A DNA stretch of 64,000 bases. Source: Paraescarpia echinospica. Its lineage: Eukaryota > Annelida > Polychaeta > Sabellida > Siboglinidae. Position 1 is the first letter of the stretch, and the number at the start of each line of letters is the position of its first letter. Positions 58,360 to 64,000 of this stretch are shown piece after piece. A program made the translations under genes and the position numbers. The notes beneath the pieces were generated by a model. It did not search any database. It was given only the letters and a program-made list of their open reading frames with translations, and was not told the DNA's origin. The stretch is from NCBI GenBank assembly GCA_020002185.1, contig CM034544.1:5306054-5370053 (forward strand). Reading direction: 5' to 3'.

Positions 58360-59160
58360 TTGTCGTGGGGTGCACGCAAACAACGACCGATACTTGTACG
58401 TGTGTCAGCGCGACCAACAGCATCCTCTAAGCCTGTACCTCGAGCACGCTACCTAAAGTGTATCAGCACAAGGACACCATCGCCATCACTGAAACTTGTT
58501 TTACTGAACACTAGATCTATCTGCAACAAAGTATCTGTTGTGAGCGAGACATTATTAGACGCTGATGCCGACATCTCTTTCTTCACAGAGACCTGGCTGC
58601 GAGATGAGCATGAAGACATCGTCAACGATTTAACACTGTTGGGGTTCGAGTTTAAGAAACTCAACCGATCGCTGAAACGGGGCGGTGGTCTGGGTGTTCT
58701 GCATAGAAGTTCGCTGAAACTGGTTGTGCGTAGACCTGCCGGGACATCGATCCACTTCGAGCTTTTATAACTGTCGTGTGACAAGCCATCGTACTACTTT
58801 GTATTGAAATACAGGCCACCATCTTCCAATATATCCGGCTTTCTGGACGAATTCGAAGATCTCGTAACATCACTTGCGACCATTCCAGGACGACTGTTGA
58901 TATTGGGCGATTTCCATTTTTACTTCAACGACGCATTATCGCCAGGAGTAAGTCGAATAACGAACATTCTGGCTTCGACAGGACTCGTCCAGTATGTGAC
59001 TGGTCCTACGCACCGTTCCAGCCACACGCTGGATGCCGTTATCTCCCGGAAAGAAGACACCATCCTCAAATCTCCCGCTGCTGTCCTACCTAACACGTTT
59101 TCGGATCACCACACAATAACATTTTCATTGCCTACCATCCAACAAGTGGCGAGGGCGTGA
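58360..59160 (+). pseudogene. L2 endonuclease
   Basis: KLVLLNTRSICNKVSVVSET opens the domain, followed by ISFFTETWLRDEHED (catalytic glutamate) and KRGGGLGVLHRSSL. A stop at 58,768 interrupts, then KYRPPSSNISGFLDEFEDLV, ILGDFHFYFND (GDFN with Asn changed to His), HTLDAVISRKED and FSDHHTITFSLP (SDHH). The lone stop and the GDFN change make it inactive. Confidence 0.75.
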
Positions 59161-59605
59161 CTACCGTCATGTAGACCTGGATATCTTCAAAACTGACCTT
59201 CATGCCGCACTAACCTCACACGATGGCAATAACAACGATAGCGTCGACGATCTCCTATAACAGTATCAACATTCCGCCTCTGTCACACGCGACATTCATG
59301 CTACAGTTGTGTCGCGAACTCGACGATCAAAGAAAAGCCAGTCATGGTTTGATTATGAAACCGAGCAGATCTACTTGTCGCAAATAAACAACGTTAAACA
59401 CCATGTCCGACACGCTAAAATCGCCTACTACGGCGCAGCACTGAACAACGCTGACGCAAAAACAACATTCCAAGTTTACATTCACTAACCAAATGCAGTG
59501 ACCGGAAATTACCTGATCGCGAGAATGATGAATCAATGTGTCGTGCCTTTGCCGAGTTCTTCTAAGAAAAGATTTTAAAAAGTCGTCGATGTTACGCGTG
59601 CGAAA

Positions 59606-61216
59606 GTGGCAACAGAATTTATCGTGATGCCACTCCTGCCTGCTGCTCCACCTGTATTGCAAGGTCTAAGCAATCTCTGTTCAACTGACGCTGAAGAGCT
59701 GCAAACGATCATCATGTCCAGACCAACGAAATGTTGTCCACTTGATGTGCTACCTACATGGCTACTTAAAACTACTTTAACAGTTACGCTACCCATATTC
59801 GTCAACATTGTAAATGCGTCACTAAACACATGAGTGTTTTCTAGTGAACTGAAAACTACCGTAGTGACACCGTTACTGAAGAAAGCCTCATTTGACCAGA
59901 ACGAACTGGAGAAATATCGTCCCATCTCCAACCTCGCTTTCATAGGAAAGTTGATCGAGCAAGTCGTCCTCAAACGCCTGAATCTGCACATGGCAACGAA
60001 TAAGTTGTATGATGAAATGCAATCGGCTTATACACAACATCATTCTACAGAAACAGCTCTGATGAAAGTACAACACGACATCGTGCGCAACCTTGACTCG
60101 GGACGTTGTGTCATGCTGGTTCTTCTTGACACGAGTGCAGCATTTGACACGATTAACACTGACGACTTGTTGAACACTCTGGTTTCACGATTCAACATCG
60201 GCGGTATGGCACTTGACTGGTTTAGATCATACTTGACCGGCAGATCTCAGTGTGTCACGATTGGTTCGTCTTCTTCGAACGCAATCCCCATCTACCACGG
60301 TGTACCTCGGGGTTCAGCACTTGGGCCAGTGATGTTCAACGCATATACGACACCCTTTGCTGACATCTGCAAGAAACATCATGTGCTTTAACACCGATTA
60401 GCTGATGACATCCATCTATATGTCAGCTATAAACCTATGGTGTCTGACGAACTAGAAAACGCTAAACTGCTGCTCATTCAGTGCATCGCAGATAATAGAT
60501 CCTGGATGCTGATGCATCAACTTAAACTCAACAATGACAAAACTGAGTTTATTGTGCTGCAGTCACCGCACAATCTACGTGTTTATGGCAGCCCCAGCTT
60601 GGAACTACCTGGGCTTACCTTGCAATCAACAGATGCAACGAGAAATCTCGTCTCCAGCTACTGTTCTTCGGCCTACTACCATCTACGCCTGAACGGCAGA
60701 ATTCGTCACCTGCTGACGCGATACGCGTGCCTTGCTGCAGTACGCAGTCTTGTGCTAAGTCGCCTCGACTACTGCAATGCTCTACTCGGTGGATTGAACA
60801 ATGGACAGACCAAGCGACTTCAACGAGCGCAGAACTCAGCCGCTCGCCTCATCAACCGCGTCAGACGGCGAGATCACATCACACCAATTCTGCAATCACT
60901 GCATTGGCTGCCGATCAGAATGAGAATTACTTTCAAGATATGTACTTTCATATTTAAGATCCTGCATGGCTTAGCCCCGAACTACCTCAACTGTGCGATA
61001 GTTCGCAACGCGCCCACACGTGCATTGCGATCGGCGAGTGACGCAACGCTTCTCGCGATGACGTTGTCAAAGAGAACTATTGGACGGGCCAGCTTTGCAG
61101 TGACAGGCTCACATATGTGGAATAGCTTGCCAAAGTGTGTGCGATCGGTTGGAACATTGGCGGCTTTCCGGAAACAATTTAAAACCCATCTACTTCGCCT
61201 GCACTACATGCCTTGA
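59606..61216 (+). pseudogene. L2 reverse transcriptase and C-terminal domain
   Basis: Frames at 59,606-59,833, 59,834-60,391 and 60,437-61,216 together give IIMSRPTKCCPLDVLPTWLL (block 1), EKYRPISNLAFIGKLIEQVV (2), SAYTQHHSTETAL (3), LLDTSAAFDTI (A), GVPRGSALGPVMF (B), then, across a frameshift, RLADDIHLYV (C, with Leu for the usual Tyr/Phe), LNNDKTEFIVL, LSRLDYCNALLGGLN, LQSLHWLPIRMRITFKICTF and GSHMWNSLPKCVRS. The end FKTHLLRLHYMP is a typical L2 C-terminus. Confidence 0.82.
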
Positions 61217-61465
61217 TGCAAGCACTGCTGCCACATCTAACTGACACTGGTTTCTATTTTATAGTATTGATTGGTTTTTAATTTTATTGTTTGAAAATGT
61301 ATTTTTACACCCTAATTTATTTATTTTTATTTATGTATTTTTTATCTTAGCTTCTTTATTTAATTAATTTATATTTTAGCATTTAGATAACATGTCATTT
61401 TAATATGTTAAGCGCTTTGATTAGTATTTACTTACTTAAAAAGCGCTATATTCAAAACGGAATTA

Positions 61466-61525
61466 TTATTATTAGTAGTAGTAGTAGTAGTAGTTGTAGT
61501 AGTAGCAGCATTGTAGTAGTGGTAA

Positions 61526-61561
<36 letters not shown>

Positions 61562-61642
61562 CAGTAGAATTAGTAGTAGCAGAGGGAGTGGTAGTAGTAG
61601 TGGTAGCAGTGTTGTAGCAGTATTGTAGTAGTGGTAGTAGTG

Positions 61643-61678
<36 letters not shown>

Positions 61679-61700
61679 TAGTAGTAGTAGTAGTAGCACT
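61466..61700 (+). repeat. (ATT)n then (AGT)n microsatellite
   Basis: Same design as the one at 57,729: a few ATT units from the L2 tail pass into a long AGT/GTA array. It ends about 35 bases before an SLC1 exon. Confidence 0.95.
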
Positions 61701-61735
61701 AGTATTGAATGACGTTGTGTTGTGTGTTGTTTAAG

Positions 61736-62018
61736 GGACCGCCTGCGGACCTCTGTGAACGTGATAGGGGATGCTTACGGAGTTGGTATAGTGGCTCATC
61801 TGTCGAAGGCCGAGCTCGAGCACCGGGACACTGTGCGTAATCGGATGGTTGCAATGGTTCAAATGGTTCACGACACCCAGGCCTATCCGGTCCTCGATGT
61901 CGAAGACGGCATTCACAAAAGCATGATACTGAAGACGGAAGATCGGGTCCAAGGCTTCCCTCAGACGGAAGATGGAATTGAGGATCCTAAGGAAGACTTA
62001 CTGGAAGTTGTCGTCTAG
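61736..62018 (+). CDS. SLC1A: SLC1-family glutamate transporter, terminal coding exon (TM8 and C-tail)
   Basis: The acceptor TTGTTTAAG lies at 61,735. The exon starts GGACCGCCTGCGG and reads [20 protein letters not shown] and [11 protein letters not shown], the helix-8 signature of the family. The Asp, both Arg and the Asn that shape the substrate and ion sites (DRxRTxxN) are all present. The second Arg, which holds the substrate's side-chain carboxylate, separates glutamate/aspartate carriers from neutral amino-acid members, so an acidic amino-acid transporter is likely. The remaining ~60 residues are a cytoplasmic tail rich in Asp/Glu, ending DLLEVVV before TAG. The exons expected upstream (TM4-TM7) were not found on this strand in the window. 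Confidence 0.88.
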
Positions 62019-62590
62019 GGTCCGTGTGTGTCTTTGTTTCGGACGCGATGAGGCAACACAACTACTTGTTTGTTGCGCTACTTGTGTTCGACACGGCTGT
62101 GTTGTGCAGCGCAATAATACTGTGTTCATTTGACAGTTTTCATGACACAAAAGGAGCTTGGAAACATATTCACGAAACATTGGTGATGATAAGCACGTTG
62201 AATAATATTGGGAAATAGTAGTGAGTAGTAAACAAAACGTTTTAAAACTAAATTTTACAAAACGATTTCCAAAAAAGGATGTTTGTATGAAGGTATGTGA
62301 TGAATGAACGCTTTTAGAAACAGGTCCTTAGTAATGTCAAGTCCTGCTGAACGTGGTTTGTTTGAGCAGTGAGAAAGGGTCTTATAAATTTTATCTGACA
62401 AGGAGTACGCATTCCAAAATTATATCTGAATTTTGAAGTTACTAACGATGCTTTGTTGAATGTCATCCATCTATTACGTCAAATTTCATTTCATGTTGTT
62501 GTTGAAATGCAATTAAATGCTTCATAATAGTTATGCATTACTGTTGTTTATAGAGTGCCAATATTCTGTGTGGGAGTGTATTTATGCAGC
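62019..62590. other. Probable 3' untranslated and intergenic DNA
   Basis: AT-rich sequence after the SLC1 stop. No clear AATAAA at close range and no other gene seen. Confidence 0.4.
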
Positions 62591-63010
62591 ACACGCGTTT
62601 TTGTATGGATGGCGTTTTGACTATGTAATCATGAAGTCGGATTTCTAAGGCCTCCAGTCTGTGGGACATAGTTTTTGTTTTTGATGATGATATTAAATTG
62701 TGTGTCAACCTATTATTTTCTTGTTCGAGTCTTCAAGTATGTTTCCCGTATGTACTTACTGACAAACTAATTAAAAATGAGTATATGTTTCAAGTCTTTC
62801 ATCTCATCTGCTAGTACGTTTGAGAATAGTGCCGATTTAATTTTGTCCATTATAGTTTCATCTTGTAACAAGCTTAGCACTCTCAAGTTGGAAGTTGCTT
62901 GTTCCTCTTCATCTGTTGTTATGTTTTTGCGGGCGCTCCCCTTCGCGTACTAGCCGCCATTGTCTCGATGATTGTCTCAATGACCGTCTGCGTCTGCGAG
63001 TGTTGTCGTA
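62590..63010 (-). mobile_element. LINE ORF1-like coiled-coil remnant
   Basis: Minus-strand reading gives ATSNLRVLSLLQDETIMDKI, KSALFSNVLADEMKDLKH and, after stops, LEQENNRLTHNL and SHRLEALEIRLHDY. Heptad-like Leu spacing with an acidic/basic alternation resembles the coiled-coil ORF1 of L1- or CR1-type LINEs. Frames are broken. The plus-strand frame at 62,895-63,203 overlaps and is not supported. Confidence 0.4.
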
Positions 63011-63827
63011 CCTTCTCGCTTCAGTAGGTTTACCCTCGTGTAGCATCATATTTGTATTATCGCCCGTAGCTGCTCGAATTCACTGTCAAGCTACGACTCC
63101 CACATTAGGGATTACCGAAGAGTTGTGCTCACCTTTTCTGAGTATTCTCAATGCAGGTGTGCAATTATCATCCAGGCAATGGAATACACTTTACTGCGTG
63201 TAACTCACGAGTCCTTCCCGTATTCGAAAAACACCGTGACCAACCCGTCACATCCGGGTCATCTTTCTATAGGATAATATTAATTATAGTAATACCCTTG
63301 ATTAAGCATCTAGACCTAGTACAACTCAATATATGTAATTGTAATACTCGCCACTAGGCTATCTTTAATTGTTAAGACCCTGAAGCTTGAATTCTTTATT
63401 TTGAAACAATTTCACGTGCCATGGCCAGGCAATTATTATACATGTAGTACGTGTACTGACTTACCTGTATTAAAGACGAACTACGGACTGCCATCAACAT
63501 TGGCGATGACAGCCTTGTCAACGTTGACATTGGAAAGGCAGAGTCCAGTATATAAACCATGCGTCTCGCATTCATACAATCGATAAATGAAATGTGCACT
63601 AAACACACTTTCACCTATAATCAAGGACATGACACAAGCGACAAATTATCACAAGTGCTGTGGACGCAAAATAACTATACAAAATCTGGTAAATAGTTAT
63701 TGCCATCGCGAACAAAAACAGAAGTTACCATCGTATACATTGTTGTGTTGGGAATACAAGACCAACTTGTTCACAGACGTTTACTTAATGACGCCGGTTT
63801 CCGATCGATCACTAATGACTTGATTTT

Positions 63828-64000
63828 TGCGCATGCGCGGAGCCTGCCAACCTCCTCTGCCTTGAGTACAAAGTTTGCAGCTCGGGACCTTCGTGAGCGT
63901 CGGCGGAACGTAACGTGCGAGTGGGCTGGTGTCGTGTTAGTAGGTCCGCCAGGTATGACGCAGCCACACTGCGAAACGTCAGCAGGCGTAGTTTGTACTC
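63828..64000 (+). promoter_or_regulatory. CpG-rich promoter-like end of the window with an NRF1-type site
   Basis: TGCGCATGCGCGG (63,828-63,840) contains GCGCATGCGC, the palindromic NRF1 consensus, and base composition changes from AT-rich to CpG-containing for the last 170 bases. CCAG|GTATGA at about 63,949-63,952 could be a splice donor of a 5' exon. The strand and any gene lie outside the window. Confidence 0.35.

Larger units (their letters stand above)
58196..61465 (+). mobile_element. Decayed L2-clade LINE, almost full length
   Basis: It covers a short N-terminal leader, endonuclease, reverse transcriptase and C-terminal domain, then a 3' untranslated region ending with GTTAAGCGCTTTGATTAGTA, AAAAAGCGCTATATTC and (ATT)n, the standard L2 tail. 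It belongs to a different L2 subfamily from the element at 549-4343: sequence similarity is limited to motifs and no 2A motif is visible in its leader. Confidence 0.85.

Noticed and set aside
62895..63203. 102-codon plus-strand frame
   Set aside because: The minus strand gives a more convincing LINE ORF1-like coiled-coil reading over the same bases.

Overview
This window is animal nuclear DNA, most likely from a marine invertebrate; phylum cannot be settled from the sequence. It contains spliced exons of an SLC1-family (excitatory amino acid transporter) gene with consensus splice sites, long dinucleotide, trinucleotide and tetranucleotide microsatellites, and several families of non-LTR retrotransposon (CR1 with an esterase-type ORF1, L2, an RTE-like family and a Rex/CR1-like family), plus a decayed Ty3/gypsy element and a TA-flanked MITE. 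There is nothing prokaryotic: no operons, tRNA or rRNA genes, and no CRISPR array.

Layout. 1-4.44 kb: a CR1 ORF1 remnant (+) split by a near full-length L2 element (-) that carries a 2A-like motif. 4.49-6.90 kb: a 5'-truncated CR1 copy (-) whose 753-codon ORF2 is uninterrupted. 6.90-10.9 kb: an internally deleted Ty3/gypsy element (+). 10.9-11.75 kb: a LINE endonuclease fragment (-). 12.8-14.0 kb: two consecutive SLC1 exons (-) around a microsatellite-rich intron. 15,501-16,500: exactly 1000 Ns, a scaffold gap. 16.5-34.96 kb: about 18.5 kb of a satellite with a 52-bp monomer, organised into ~721-bp blocks and a ~4.17-kb super-block. 35.2-38.7 kb: a 35-bp minisatellite, then an apparently intronless gene for a 268-residue basic, cysteine-rich protein followed immediately by a 37-bp hairpin-forming minisatellite. 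40.6-43.1 kb: two opposite-facing copies of an RTE-like fragment, one interrupted by an L2 3' end. 44.3 kb: a 184-bp MITE. 45-48 kb: microsatellites and AT-rich DNA. 48.9-50.4 kb: a decayed LINE (-). 51.5-52.3 kb: perfect ETS-type palindromes. 53.25-57.31 kb: a long CR1 copy (+) with esterase ORF1 and a frameshifted ORF2, inserted into the 3' end of another LINE. 58.2-61.45 kb: a decayed L2 (+). 61.74-62.02 kb: the terminal coding exon of an SLC1 transporter (+). 62.6-63.0 kb: a LINE ORF1-like remnant (-). The last ~170 bases look promoter-like.

Likely host genes are therefore few: SLC1 exons at both ends of the window, on opposite strands, and the cysteine-rich gene near 37 kb. The rest is mobile or tandemly repeated DNA. 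The most interesting items are the hierarchical satellite with phased palindromes, the cysteine-rich basic protein with hairpin repeats starting 9 bases after its stop, the 2A motif behind a signal-peptide-like leader in the L2 element, and the possible mis-orientation of the left contig suggested by the SLC1 exons. All identities rest on reading motifs by eye; no database search was possible.
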